From Colias croceus (taxonomy: Eukaryota; Arthropoda; Insecta; Lepidoptera; Pieridae): a stretch of 64,000 nt of DNA. The notes beneath the pieces were generated by a model. That model was not told the origin of the DNA. It did not search any database and worked only from the letters and a program-made list of their open reading frames with translations. This document shows positions 1-11,580 of the stretch, in pieces. Location of the stretch: positions 2,182,501 through 2,246,500 of the forward strand of contig NC_059541.1 in NCBI RefSeq assembly GCF_905220415.1. The letters are read 5' to 3'. How positions within the stretch are numbered: position 1 is the stretch's first letter; every line of letters begins with the position of its first letter. The position numbers and the translations under genes were made by a program.

Positions 1-560
1 TCTACATTAAACTTCGCTGGATTTTGCAGTTCCTTTTCTATTTTGTTTGTATAAATTCGAAAACGACAGGAATAAAGAGCTATAACTAGCAATGGTGCTA
101 TACGTCCACAATCAGCCATCAACCTTAGTGAAGATCCAATCATAAACGAATAAGAAAAACTGGATAATACAAGGAACAGGATTATTAATATTCCATAATA
201 TAAAGAAAATAATAGACCAATATACCAAAAAAAATATTTCAATATTTTTGAATATGTCTTCTTATATTTCATGCTGTCGATTTTTGGATCAAATACATAA
301 TAGTTTAAGACGTAGTCGTCTTCGGTGTAGAAAGAAATTAAATGATAAGTGAAATATTCACCACAACGAGTTATCATATTGATTAAAGGAATAAAATCAG
401 GTCTCGAACTGATAGATAGGTAAGCATAACCACATAGGTATAGTACAAATAGATACTTGATATACCAAAATCTTTTCAAGATCGGCAAACCACAATAGAA
501 ACCGAACAAAATTCTTACATACATTAATGATTGTATTTTACAAACATATTTCTCTTTCAT
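1..560 (-). CDS. gustatory receptor, exon 1 only (cut by window edge)
   Basis: This is the 5' coding exon of a Gr gene of the same subfamily as the others in the array. The start is the ATG at 560-558 (MKEKYVCKIQSLM). The frame stays open to base 1 for about 186 residues. It contains the subfamily landmarks LISFYTEDDYVLNYYVFDP near the middle and ALYSCRFRIYTNKIEKELQN close to the edge. Paralogues suggest that only about 25 codons of exon 1, plus exons 2-4, lie outside the window. The product is expected to be a multi-pass plasma-membrane chemoreceptor subunit. No stop or frameshift is visible, so the gene may be intact. Confidence 0.85.
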   Translation of the reverse strand, partial: MKEKYVCKIQSLMYVRILFGFYCGLPILKRFWYIKYLFVLYLCGYAYLSISSRPDFIPLINMITRCGEYFTYHLISFYTEDDYVLNYYVFDPKIDSMKYKKTYSKILKYFFWYIGLLFSLYYGILIILFLVLSSFSYSFMIGSSLRLMADCGRIAPLLVIALYSCRFRIYTNKIEKELQNPAKFNV

Positions 561-1410
561 TTTGTTACGCGGTTGTTCTCGTAATGTTTATTAAAATTGT
601 TTTTAGTGTAAAAGTTGGTTCAATTGAATTACAGATAGAGACTTATGGGTTTGTTATTAATATTACATTTTCTAGATTATGCTTATCTTCAAAATTGTTT
701 CATTTGGTTGAGTGTTTCATTCATATAGTGGTGATAATAAATACACCTATACGTCCTATTAATTAAAACATAAAAAATCGAATATCTTTTTTAATCACCC
801 ATATTACAATTTAAAATTGTACTGTTCAGCCAAGGTATTCTAGTACCCGTATAAGTCAGGCTACTTTTTGAGGATGACGTTTAACATGTACCAACATTCA
901 ATTTGATATTTTCGCACTAAGGTAAATCTGTATTTGAGCCTGCATTTTTTTCTGATCATTTTCGGAACTAAAAACAAATAATATTATTATTACTAAATTA
1001 CTTTTTAAATAGAGCATTCGCGTGCCATTACCCTGATTGTTTAGAGTTTAGACATCGAAAACACTGCTCTCAGGCAAAGCATTGCTTGGCATAGCATGGC
1101 TGGCATAGTATGGCATGCATGACATAGATTGGTATAGGCCAACATCAGTTTTCTGATATTTATTATATTGTTATAATTCCGAAACATGCCGAACCTTTTA
1201 GCACAATCATGCCATGGCAATTGAAGAAATCTATGATCGAAGAAAGTATGTACGAAAAAAAACTAAAATGTATTTATTATAGCATTTTAATATTTTATAT
1301 TCAGAAATGTCTATATATAAAATTATCTATACTGAGAAACTAAAAATCGATTAAGAAAAAGCAAACAGGTGAATTCTAGAACAATCTTTTAATTAATCTA
1401 TCTACTTCTT
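561..1410. other. intergenic, AT-rich, no gene seen
   Basis: This stretch separates the start of the edge gene from the stop of the next Gr gene. A degenerate GGCATAG-type short repeat lies at about 1075-1140. I saw no coding exon or recognisable mobile element. Confidence 0.5.
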
Positions 1411-3072
1411 TTATTTTTTGTTCATAATTTGCGAAAATTGTAACATGCATATAAAGTAGTTAATGCTTAGAGAAAGGAATCCTAAGGGAAAAGCCATATT
1501 CATCGGGATAATGTTCCACACACTGAAATGTGTCGGATTCACCTCAAAATATTGTAACAGTGTCTTCATATCTACCCTTTGTCTTTCATCTGTAAATAAT
1601 ATTATAATCAATATTTCCGCTTATATAAATGTAAGTATTTTTAAAGAATTGAACTTGTATCAAAGAGTTATTAGTTTATATGTTCTAGGTGTATATTTGT
1701 AGATCTTACACGCATCTGATATAATTTTATTGGCCAAACATAGTCGTAGACGGTTCATATCCTCTGAAATCATTTCGAACATGCCTCCACAATAGGCTAT
1801 AACCAGAATATAGTTTAATACACGAATCACTGAAGTGAAAATAAACGCATATTCAGTTGATTTATCTGTGAACAAATTACAATACGTAAAATATTATGTC
1901 ATGTTGCATTACCGTCTTGAGACAACAGTATGATCATAAAAAAATGTGTGCGTGTACAGACTAGTGTACACACGTAAGAAGTGAAACTTCTTTATGACCT
2001 TATTTTTAAAAAAATAATTTACTTACTATATGCAACTTAACAGAAATACGTCGAATAACGCGTTTAAGGGATGAGAAAAAGATGGCGCATAACGGAAAAA
2101 TGTCACGCGTAACGAAAAAATGTTACACTAAATTTTGACTTAAAAAAAATGTTTTATAAAGTACCTAGACATTCTATTTAACAAAATATGTTACATTGTT
2201 TAAGCCTTAGAAGCTATCTTTTGCTGAATCAAACTATTCCCATAACACATACCTGAGCGAAGAATCCACAAAATTACTTGATATTGTACACCTAAAATAT
2301 TCATTAAACAAAATATTGATGTAGAAAGCAACTGAAAAAAACATGTTTTATTAGGCACTCAATATAATAATATTAATGCTATTTATTCTTGAAATACGTG
2401 ATTTGGAATCTTATTTTACAGTAACTCATTTACCATAAGTTTCAACGGTTTCCCCACACCCTCAAAGCGTTGCTGAATCCTCTCATACGACTCGATAGCT
2501 GCCTTTACATTGAAATTCGCTGGATTTTGCAACTCTCTTGTTAAGTTGTTTGTATAAATTCGAATCCGACAAGAATAAAGAGCTATAACTAGCAAAGGTG
2601 TTATACGGCCATAATCACCAATCAATCTTAACGAAGTTCCCAAAAAATACGGGAAATAAAAACCAGATACTATTAAGGAAAGAAATACGAAAGCACTATA
2701 ATATATAAATGCCAATATACCAAGATACCAAAAGAAATGTCGCAGTATTTTTGAATACATTTTCTTATATTTCATGCTATCAATTTTTGGATCGAAAACA
2801 TAATAGTTTAAAACATATTTATCTTCAGTATAAAATGAAATAAAGTAATATGTGATATATTCAATAGAGCGGATTAAAATATTAATTTTTATTATTTTAG
2901 GATTAAAATCAATATATATGGATCCAGAGAAGTATACGTAAGCAAGCAGGTGTAGAATGAATAGGTACTTGATGAAGAAAAACCTGTTAAAAATCGGTAA
3001 AGCACAGTAATAACCACAAATAACCCTTATAAACATTATTGATTGTACTTTACACACAAATTTCTCTGTCAT
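1411..3072 (-). CDS. gustatory receptor, complete four-exon model, 350 aa
   Basis: The model is exon 1 3072-2434, exon 2 2331-2253, exon 3 1865-1710 and exon 4 1589-1411, joined in frame (1053 bp). Exon 1 starts MTEKFVCKVQSIM and ends at KLM, immediately before a GTAAATGAG donor. Exon 2 is LLSTSIFCLMNILGVQYQV. Exon 3 holds NYILVIAYCGGMFEMISEDM. Exon 4 ends INYFICMLQFSQIMNKK-stop, a variant of the Gr TM7 signature TYhhhhhQF. Hydrophobic blocks fit a seven-transmembrane insect Gr, and 350 residues is compact for the family. Intron 2 (1866-2252) carries a repeat also found at the right end of the window. The fold and family are clear from the sequence; the ligand is not. Confidence 0.9.
1937..2135. 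repeat. interspersed repeat in Gr intron (copy 1)
   Basis: The block contains GTGTACACACGTAAGAAG, a GAAGTGAAACTTCTT palindrome and two AACGGAAAAATG/AACGAAAAAATG motifs. A close copy in the same orientation lies at 63385-63610. It sits between exons 2 and 3 of the Gr gene at 1411-3072. It is probably a MITE-like element, but I could not define its ends. Confidence 0.55.
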
Positions 3073-3108
3073 TTTGTTAGGCGACTGTTCAAATAATGAT
3101 ATTTCAAT
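3073..3108 (-). promoter_or_regulatory. conserved block just upstream of Gr start codons
   Basis: Reading toward the ATG, this block is roughly ATTATTTGAACAGTCGCCTAACAAA directly before the start. Related blocks precede the start codons at 560, 8091, 11033, 16105, 19235, 29578 and 47896, and the broken copy at 48779. The flanking intergenic DNA is much less alike. It may be a shared 5' leader or core promoter inherited by duplication. No TATA box is obvious. Confidence 0.45.
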
Positions 3109-3462
3109 GCACTATTAAGGTCCATTCAATTACTATGAGATAGTTTTGTTAATGCCTACTATGGTTATACTTATGGTTTGGTTATAAATATTTTATTTGT
3201 AGAAAATGCTTATCTTATAATGTCTTTCATATAATAGAGTGTAGTTAAGTTAAAAGTAAAATGGTAGTTAATTTTTTTTAATAAAACCTTCATTGTCCAT
3301 TACACAAAAAAAAAAACACAAAAAGAAAAATACCTAACAAATTTACAAACATTTTCATGAACGTTTAACATTCATAGACACATTAAATTCCCAACAAAAA
3401 CATAACAATATCAAGTCAGAAATAAAAACAATTTTACATTCCACTATGTATTTGTTTCTTTA

Positions 3463-3692
3463 TCCGTATACTAATATTATAAATGCGAAAGTAACTCTGT
3501 CTGTCTGTCTGTTACTCAATCACACCTAATACCAATTTTCATGAAATTTGGTATGGAGATAATTTCATACCCGAGAAAGGACATAGGCTACTTTTTATCC
3601 CGGAAAAATGACGCAATCCCGGAAATCCCGGGATCGGGAACTATGCGGGTTTTTCTTTGACTGCGCGGGCGAAGCCGCGGGCGGAAACCTAG
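3463..3692 (+). mobile_element. non-autonomous Helitron
   Basis: It begins TCCGTATACTAATATTATAA after an A and ends in a GC hairpin (GCGGGCGAAGCCGCGGGC), then CTAG followed by T. This is the Helitron pattern: 5' TC, 3' hairpin plus CTRR, inserted between A and T. There is no coding capacity. Related copies lie at 8284-8508, 12905-13129, 20877-21113 and 53279-53366. Confidence 0.7.
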
Positions 3693-3702
3693 TTCTTAAT
3701 AA

Positions 3703-4065
3703 TTTGTATCATGCATATAAAGACAGTACTTAATGCTCAGAGAAAGGAATCCTAAACTGACAAATATAAGTAAAGTATGTATCAACATTTCAAGTAGAAG
3801 AGGATCATAATTATTAATAATTTTACTATATGTTTCACTGGTTTCCCCACGCCCTCAAAGCGTTGCTGAATCCTCCCATACGACTCGATAGCTGCCTTTA
3901 CATTGAAATTCGATGGATTTTGCAACTGCCTTTCTATCTTGTTGGTATAAATTCGAACCCGATAAAAATAAAGAGCTATAAGTAACTAACAAAGGTGATA
4001 TACGACCACAGTCAGCAATCAACCGTAGAGAAGCTCCAATAATAGGCATATAAATAAAACTGGAC
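3703..4065 (-). pseudogene. gustatory receptor pseudogene (exon 1 and exon 4 fragments)
   Basis: The part at 3830-4065 matches the last third of Gr exon 1, including the RIYTNKIERQLQN-type stretch and the AAIESYERIQQRFE helix. It is shifted by small insertions near 3980 and lacks the normal donor. The part at 3703-3755 matches the HAxY-like end of exon 4 (LSIKYCLYMHDTN-type remnant). Exons 2 and 3 are missing. The copy lies between two Helitrons (3463-3692 and 4087-4561), which suggests decay by deletion and insertion. Confidence 0.75.
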
Positions 4066-4086
4066 ATTATCTATATCTATACATAA

Positions 4087-4561
4087 TCTATACATATAAT
4101 AAATCTGTAGAAGGGTCAATTCTGTACATTGAAAATATTAAAAAAATAAATAGCAGGGGGTGTTACTGGATCGATACCAAACCCAAATATGTGATTAAAA
4201 AAATTTTTGTCTGTCTGTCTGTCTGTCTGTCTGTATGTGAAGACATCACGTGAAAACTACCGGTTCGATTTCGATGAAACTTGGTATAATTATACCTTAT
4301 TATCCTGGGCGTAAAATAGGATACTTTTTATCCTGGAAAAATACGTAGAAAAAAAAAATAATCTTAATTTTTCAGTTTTATCCATAGAGGTTGTTCCGTA
4401 GAACCGCGAACACACGTTGCGTATTATTATAGGCCTAGCCGTATTTGGGTCCAATAGATATTTATAAGATATCATTTTCAGAATTACTCAAAATGGAGAA
4501 AATATAAACCATCCACGCGAAGACCGACATCCGCGCGGACGGAGTCGCGGGCGGAAACTAG
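4087..4561 (+). mobile_element. non-autonomous Helitron, GTCT-microsatellite family
   Basis: It starts TCTATACATATAATAAATCT after an A, contains a (TGTC)n run at about 4208-4235, and ends with a GC hairpin (CCGCGCGGACGGAGTCGCGG) and CTAG before T. Related copies lie at 25529-25976 and 42870-43386. It is non-coding. Confidence 0.75.
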
Positions 4562-4845
4562 TATTATAATAAATCTGTAGAAGGGTCAATTCTGTACATT
4601 GAAAATATTGAAACAATAAAAAGCAGGGGGTGTTACTGGATCGACACCGAACCCAAATATGTGTTTAAAAAAAGTTTTTGTTTGTCTGTCTGTCTGTATG
4701 TGAAGGCATCACGTGAAAACTAACGGTGTGATTTCGATAAAACTTGGTATAATTATACCTTATTATCATGGGCATAAAATAGGATACTTTTTATCTCGGA
4801 AACATACGTAGAAAAAATATAAATCTTAATTTTTCCGACTATAAC
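4562..4845 (+). mobile_element. truncated second copy of the same Helitron
   Basis: The sequence resumes from TATAATAAATCTGTAGAAGG directly after the CTAG of the preceding copy. It follows the family to about 4845 and then diverges, so it lacks the first bases and the 3' hairpin. This looks like a head-to-tail arrangement, either from insertion beside an older copy or from read-through replication. Confidence 0.6.
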
Positions 4846-5633
4846 TCACAGTCGTAATTATAAAAAATACATATTTTTTAACACTTTGGCTATTTCAAAT
4901 AATGTAGAAGGTAAAACTTAAACAAAATTGGCCTAGATCACACTAGCAAATGTATCAAACGCCCAGGGAAGACAAACCAAAACACATGCACGCATGCAGA
5001 TAAACCTATTTTTATTTTGTAAAATTACGTTTTTCATTCACTCACTTCTTCTTCTTTCTTATTAAAAATTCCTGAACATTGCATGGAAGGGGGCGCTTAC
5101 TCCTGAAGTCCTGACATACAGGTGTTCACCTAATTTGAGAGTAGGTTACTTCTACTACCAGCTGTGAAAAAAATGGCAATAAAGAAATTTTATTTTATTT
5201 TATTTTTTATTCTTTTGTTCCCATCGTCAATCCTTTCTTAAGCTGTTATCCTTTTAAAAGGTCAAGTGGGTTATTATCAGACGAACCACCAGCTCGTCCA
5301 ACAATAAAAATAAAACACTATTGAGAGTACAAAGTAAATATTTATGTTAAGACACTTGGAGGTATTTATTTCTTAATAATTAATCGGTTCATTTGAATTT
5401 TGAATATGAGAAATAGGTTTCACAAAAAAGTGCTTAGTCGTAACGTTGATAGGATAGTGTAATGAAATTCAAATTGAAAACAGTATTTATTTATTTCACA
5501 AATATTAATTAAAATATTAATACAAAAATGATTTAAAAATATCCGCATAGATTATTATTAATTATCCTTAGATATATTTAATTCACTATCAAAAATATAT
5601 GAAAGTAAATTCTAGAACATTGATTTAATCCAC
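4846..5633. other. intergenic; probable retroelement 3' tail at about 5030-5215
   Basis: The section ending GGCAATAAAGAAATTTTA followed by (TTTTA)n near 5170-5215 resembles a polyadenylated LINE or SINE 3' end on the plus strand. No gene was recognised in the rest. Confidence 0.4.
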
Positions 5634-8091
5634 TTATGTTTTTGTTTCTTTATTGTGCATAATTTGCGAAAATTGTAACATGCATATAAAGTAATTAATG
5701 CTGAGAGAAAAGAATCCCAAGGGAAAAGACATATTCATTTGGAAAATTTTCCATACATTGAAATGTGTCGGATTCACCTCTAGGTGTTGTAACAGTATCT
5801 TCATATCTGCCTTTTGTCTTTCATCTGCAGAAAAATTATAATTATTACATTTAAGTTAATAAATAATTAATGCTTATAAGCGGAAGTTTACGCAGGTAGG
5901 TACTTTACAGTCGCGGAAGAATTCCAACCAATACCCGCGGCCCCATCATTAAAGCGGCTCGACGGAACACAGTGGGGTTTTATTCGGTAAGAATCCGACA
6001 TAACCCACGGCTCCTTCCTCGGGGGCCGTGGGTATCTTTGGAAGATTTCCCCACTATAAAAAAGGTTTACAAGCGGTAATGAAAAAATAGTTTTAAGTTT
6101 CGAGTTATAAGTTACATGCATCCGATGCACCTTATGTCTCTCGAATCAGGTAGGCATAGGGAAGTCTTATCGAATCATAGCAAAATAATAGATGTGCTTG
6201 TGCTCGCGAGCGGTCGTGAGGCATACACCGACTGCTCGAGCCGTTGACTGCGCTAGAGCCGTCGACGGCTTCCCCCCCCCCCCCCCCTGAAAATCAATGA
6301 CTCGACTAGGCAGAAAAATCAGCGGCTCGAGCGATTGGTAGCGACCGCTCGCACATTCTATCAAACTTCAAAATTAGTTTCGAGTTAGTAAACTTAGTAA
6401 GTTTAACTTACATACATCCGATGCAATTTTATTCACCAAACATAGTCGAAGACGATTCATATCTTCTGATATCACTTCGAACATGCCCCCGAAATAGAAT
6501 ATAGCCAGTATATAATTCATTGTACGGAGTGCTGAAGTGATGATAAGCGCATACTGATTTGTTTTATCTGTGAAAAATGATATTTAAGATTTTGTTAATG
6601 ACAATAAAAAGATAAAATAATGTTTCAAAAACATTTTGATTACTACACAGGATATCCCACCATTAGTGTACTAAGTTAAAAGGAACTTATTAGGACTTCA
6701 GATTTCTCAAAAATAAACATAAAGTCCACACTTTTTTTGTCAATTAGATTTATTATTAAAACTTTATGTGTATTTATTTATTTTATTTAAATCACGTGAC
6801 TATAAACACCATAGATGTGACGTCAAAATGTTATAGTTGTATACGTTTTTGTATCAACTGCAATGAGTGAAAACTAACATTATGACGTCACACGCGTCCG
6901 GGTGACGCTTCGGGAGTTGTCGGTGTATTTTCGGTACTGGATTCAAAGACTAATTTTTATTTTGAAATAACTTTTGAATTATTGCAAAAAAAAATTTAAA
7001 AAAATAGTTTTGTTATAAAACTAATCTTTCCATTTAGCACAAAAAAAAATTTTATTCAAATACTCAATTAGAATACATTATTGAAATGGTACTTTAATAC
7101 GTTATTCGATGAATAAGTTTTAACCAAGGATTGAAAAATCAGCCCTAAAACTTTCATCTGATGTAACAAACTCGATGCAGAACACATACCTCCATAGAAA
7201 TATTCCCATATTACTTGATATTGTACACATAAAATATTTATAAAACAAAATGTTGATGTAGTAAGCAACTGCAAAAAACAATCAATTAGTACAGATAATT
7301 TTTTTCGGTGAAAATAAAATTCGGATATTTTGTCAAAAAAAATATAATAATATTGTGAAGCATTTCAAATCACGAGTCCGACTTGCACTTAATTTTTTAT
7401 TTATTTATAATTTGACTGTATAACCTGATTGCTACAATAAAACTTGTTCATTTACCATTAATTTCAATGGTTTCCCCACGTCCTTAAAACCTTGCTGAAT
7501 CCTCTCATACGACTCGATAGCTGCCTTTACATTGAAATTCGCTGGATTTTGCAACTCCCTTTCTAACTTGTTTGTATAAATTCGAACACGACAAGAATAA
7601 AGAGCTATAACCAACAAAGGTGATAACCGACCATTGTCCGCGATCAACCTTAGCGAAGCTCCAATCATATGAACATAATCAAAATCGGATAATGCAAAGG
7701 AAATACATATGAATGTAAAATAATAAAGACATGTCACTATAACAACATAGCAAAAGAAATATCGAAGTATTTTTGCATAAGTTTCCTTATATTTTATGCT
7801 ATCAATTTTTGGATCAAAAATATAATACTTTAAAACATACTTGTCTTCAGTGTAAAATGAAATTAAAAAATACGTTATATATTCAGTAGATCGAGTTAAA
7901 ATATTTAAAAAAGGAATGTAATCGGTTTGATTCAATATGCGGATAGTTAAGTATAGATAAATAAATGGGTGTAGAGATAATAGGTACTTGATGAAGGAAA
8001 ACCTCTTGAAAATCGGTATAGCACAATAAAAACCACAAAAAAGCCTTAAACACATTATTGGTTGTATTTTACATACAAATTTCTCTTCCAT
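5634..8091 (-). CDS. gustatory receptor, complete four-exon model, 353 aa
   Basis: The model is exon 1 8091-7456, exon 2 7268-7190, exon 3 6567-6412 and exon 4 5824-5634 (1062 bp, in frame). It starts MEEKFVCKIQPIM. Exon 1 carries LISFYTEDKYVLKYYIFDP and ALYSCRVRIYTNKLERELQN. Exon 2 is LLTTSTFCFINILCVQYQV. Exon 3 includes NYILAIFYFGGMFEVISEDM. Exon 4 ends INYFICMLQFSQIMHNKETK plus T-stop. All splice sites are GT-AG with phases matching the neighbours. Intron 3 (5825-6411) has taken a GC-rich retroelement tail and a run of about 17 C. It is a likely intact multi-pass chemoreceptor of unknown ligand. Confidence 0.9.
5893..6063 (+). mobile_element. 3' end of GC-rich retroelement (copy 1)
   Basis: The section contains AACCCACGGCTCCTTCCTCG and ends GATTTCCCCACTATAAAAAA, a short A tail. 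The same 3' end lies in reverse orientation at 22612-22760, with a tail of about 23 A. It lies within intron 3 of a Gr gene. It looks like a 5'-truncated LINE or a SINE derived from one; I did not recognise a protein domain. Confidence 0.55.
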
Positions 8092-8908
8092 TTTGCTGGG
8101 CCACCGTTATAATAATGGTATTTCAATTCACTGTAACGGTCAATTCAATTTATGTTTATAGAAATGTGTATTATGAGATAAGGTTAGAAAATTCTTATCT
8201 ACAAAATATCTTTAATTATTTTGAGTGTTCTATGTTTCAAGTAGGTATTGTTACTTTTTTCATCGTCACAATACTTGAACTTCTTTCCGCCCGCGGCTTC
8301 GCCCGCAATTTCAAAGAAAAACCCGCATACATCCCGTTTCCATGGGATATACGGGATAAAACCTATCCTATGTATTAATCCAAGTTACCCTCTATGTGTG
8401 TGCTAAATTTCATTGCAATCGGTTCGGTGGTATTTGCGAGAAAGAGTAACAAACATACATACACTTACATCAATCCTCACAAACTTTCGCATTTATAATT
8501 TTATTCAAAATACTGTGTTAAATTATTAACATAGTGACTTTTTTTTGTTCCACGTAAAATATAACATGGTTCGAAGAATGTTTCTTTAATAGTATTAGAT
8601 CGATTCAATTACTTTTTTTTAATGTTTAGATATATATTCTAGATTATCTTCAAATTACGACGAGTGTTTTGTTCCATAAGTATTTAAGTTATAATAAATT
8701 TGTCTCTGCTGACTCGTTTTTTATTTCTGAAAATTGGATCACTGGATGGTGGAAGAAAGCAATATAATATCTATTGTTAATATACAACTATTGTTTATTT
8801 TATATGAAAAAAATATAATATAATTCATAGAGGTTTAATACCCACAATAATTTAATTCCCAACTAAAACACAACAAAATTAAATGAATTCTAAAACAATA
8901 AAGTTTAC
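8092..8908. other. intergenic with a degraded minus-strand Helitron at 8284-8508
   Basis: The reverse-oriented block starts with the GC hairpin (CCGCCCGCGGCTTCGCCCGC) and ends with CTTTCGCATTTATAATTTTA. The expected CTAG has decayed. The remainder is AT-rich with no recognised gene. Confidence 0.55.
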
Positions 8909-11033
8909 TTATGTTTTTGTTTCTTTGCTGTTCATAAGTTGCATAAATTGTAACATGCATATAAAGTAGTTAATGCTGACAGAAAGGAATCCTAAAGGTA
9001 AAGACATGTTCATCGGGATAATGTTCCACACACTGAAATGTGTCGGATTCACCTCAAAATATTGTAACAGCGTCTTCATGTTTGCCTTTTGAGTTTCATC
9101 TGCAAAAATAATATGATTATAAGTTACTCTGTTATTATATAAACGTGTGTACTTAAATCGGATTTTGTAACATAAAAAAGAGCGTGTGTGCTGAGCACAC
9201 GTGTCAGAAGTGGAACATCTTTGGCAATATTCGAAGATACTAAAATCGTCGCCATACTCCATGACGTGGCGGTATTGCCATGACGCGACCTTGCAATTTT
9301 AACGCGCGCCTAAAGAAGTTTCACTTCAAAAAGTTGTGTAATTAAGCAAGTTATCTCACATGCACCCGATATAATTTTATCCGCCAAGCATAGTCGAAGA
9401 CGACTTATTTCCCCTGCAACCAATTCGAACATGCCTCCACAGTAGATTATAACTAATATATAGTTTATCGCACGAAACGCTGAAGCGAGGATCAGCACAC
9501 TTTTATTTGGTCTTTCTGCGAACAATTGCATTTTTCTATTCATAACCTAATAAGTAAATATCTTAAATATATTTTCTATGAACATACAAAAGAAACAAGA
9601 CTTTAACATTTTCACTGTGACGCCTTATTTCACCCTTACTTATACTACTTATGATACCTGGAATTATACAATTAATACTTAAAACTCAAACTCAAACATT
9701 TATTTATTCAATTAGACTTCTTTTAGAAGCACTTTTGAAACGTCATTACTTATTTAACATTTACCACCGATTCGGAAAGTAGTATCTACGGAGAAGAACC
9801 GGTAAGAAACTCCATAGTTGCTCTTTTTAATCATGTCATCATGGTTTTACAATTTAATTTTACAAAATACATAATATATACATTATAATCATAATATGCC
9901 AAAGAACTGTCCTGTGGTTTTTACGCGACAATCCTCCATGGGTTTTTATCGTCCATATATTCCTTAATACTGTAATAGGCTCTCTGAATTAGTACCTACA
10001 TTTTTTATATAAGTTTTAAATTTAGAACTACGTTTTCAAGATGCTTTCCTATAATCGTTTAATACTGTCATAGCATATGTGACTTAACTAGATAACACTT
10101 TTGACTTCTGTATAAAACATAACAACACATACCTTCCTGGATAGTCCACACTATTGATTGGTATTGTACGCTTAAAATATTTATTAAACAAAATATCGAC
10201 GTAGCAAGCAACTGCAAAAAGAATATTTTAGTAGAAACACAATCTTGTATTCTGTGAGAAAAAAGTATACTGGTAAAAAGTATATAAGTATACAGAATAA
10301 TATTATGAAATATTTAAATTGTAATTTATAAAGTTTACCATTTATTCCAATACGTTGGGATTAGTAGTAATATTTGTACTAAAATTCGTTCATTTACCAT
10401 AAGTTTCACTGGTTTCCCCACGTCCTCAAAACGTTGCTGAATCCTCTCATACGACTCGATAGCAGCCTTTGCATTGAAATTCGATGGATTTTGCAATTGC
10501 CTTTCTATTTTGTTGGTATAAATTCGAATACGGCAGAAATAAAGAGCTATAACTAAAAAAGCTGATATACGGCCACACTCACACATCAACCTTATCGTAG
10601 ATCCGATGAAAAATATATAATTAAAACCGTCTTTTATAAAAGAAGGAAATACGAAACTAACATAAAACATGAATATCAATACAACAAGATAACTATAGTA
10701 ATATCGTAGTATTCTCGAATACGTTTCCTTATATTTCATGCAATCACTTTTTGGATCGAAAAGGTAATACTTCAAAATATACTTGTCTTCAGTGTAAAAT
10801 GAAATTAAAAAATATGTTAAATATTCCGCAATTCGAATTGAAATATTAAATACCCTAATATTATCGGGTTTAATATTTATATATATACTTAATAATCCGT
10901 AAATAAATGGGTACAGAAAAAATAGGTACTTGATGAAGAAACACTTTTTAAAAATCGGCAAGGCACAATAATAACCACAGAAAAGTCTTATATACATTAA
11001 ATATTGGATTTTACAAACAAATTTTTCTTTCAT
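8909..11033 (-). CDS. gustatory receptor, complete four-exon model, 353 aa
   Basis: The model is exon 1 11033-10398, exon 2 10211-10133, exon 3 9515-9360 and exon 4 9099-8909 (1062 bp, in frame). It starts MKEKFVCKIQYLM. Exon 1 has LISFYTEDKYILKYYLFDP and ALYFCRIRIYTNKIERQLQN. Exon 3 has NYILVIIYCGGMFELVAGEI and uses a GTGAGA donor. Exon 4 ends INYFICMLQFMQLMNSKETK plus T-stop. Intron 3 contains a 170-bp repeat shared with 24310-24480. Intron 2 contains a repeat shared with the right end of the window. The hydrophobic pattern and TM7 motif fit a seven-transmembrane Gr subunit. Confidence 0.9.
9166..9340. repeat. interspersed repeat in Gr intron, shared with 24310-24480
   Basis: It runs from AAAGAGCGTGTGTGCTGAGC to AAGAAGTTTCACTTCAAAAA. 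The ends carry GAAGTG.AAC.TCTT and AAGAAGTTTCACTTC, which are inverted with respect to each other, so a MITE is likely. Confidence 0.55.
9690..9900. repeat. interspersed repeat in Gr intron, shared with 63725-63945
   Basis: It contains TTTATTTATTCAATTAGACT, GCACTTTTGAAACGTCATTA and ACCACCGATTCGGAAAGTAG. A near-copy in the same orientation lies at the right edge of the window. The family type was not determined. Confidence 0.6.
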
Positions 11034-11580
11034 TTTGTGAGGCTGTCGTTCTAATAATGTTACTTCTTTAATACATTTCTAGTTATTGAAGCCAATTCCA
11101 TTGTAAATAGCTATTTAGATAATCAGCTCGGCTTTCATTACATTGAGTGTTTCATTCTTTTAATATTATGATAACAAAATTTTATACAACTCCTAATTAT
11201 TTTAATATAATTAATGTAAATTGATAAAATAAGTATTAATAAATAAAATTTCATTTTTATATGACCATGGAAAAAAACATTTCTTCATAATGCTATTGTG
11301 AACACACAATTTTTATTGTATATTTTAAGAGAAAAAAAAATTAAAAATTATGTGATGACACCATTCATACAGTAGAAGAAAGATGTGCCTTTGCTTAATT
11401 TTCACCAAATACAAAAAATAAAGTTCTAACGATATGTGCATGACATGACATTTACAATAATGTACCTACCCGCGGTTTATTTTTCTAATCAAAATGAGCA
11501 CAAGTAAAAATGTCGCTCACCGTATGAATGACGTCATTTGGTGCTGACGACAATTTCGAACAAGTTGACTAAATTCAAAA
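11034..11580. other. intergenic, AT-rich, no gene seen
   Basis: This is the 5' flank of the Gr gene ending at 11033. After the conserved proximal block I saw no coding sequence or clear repeat. Confidence 0.5.

Noticed and set aside
4200..4240. CRISPR-like short direct repeats (GTCT)n
   Set aside because: Uninterrupted tetranucleotide microsatellite inside a Helitron; no spacers.
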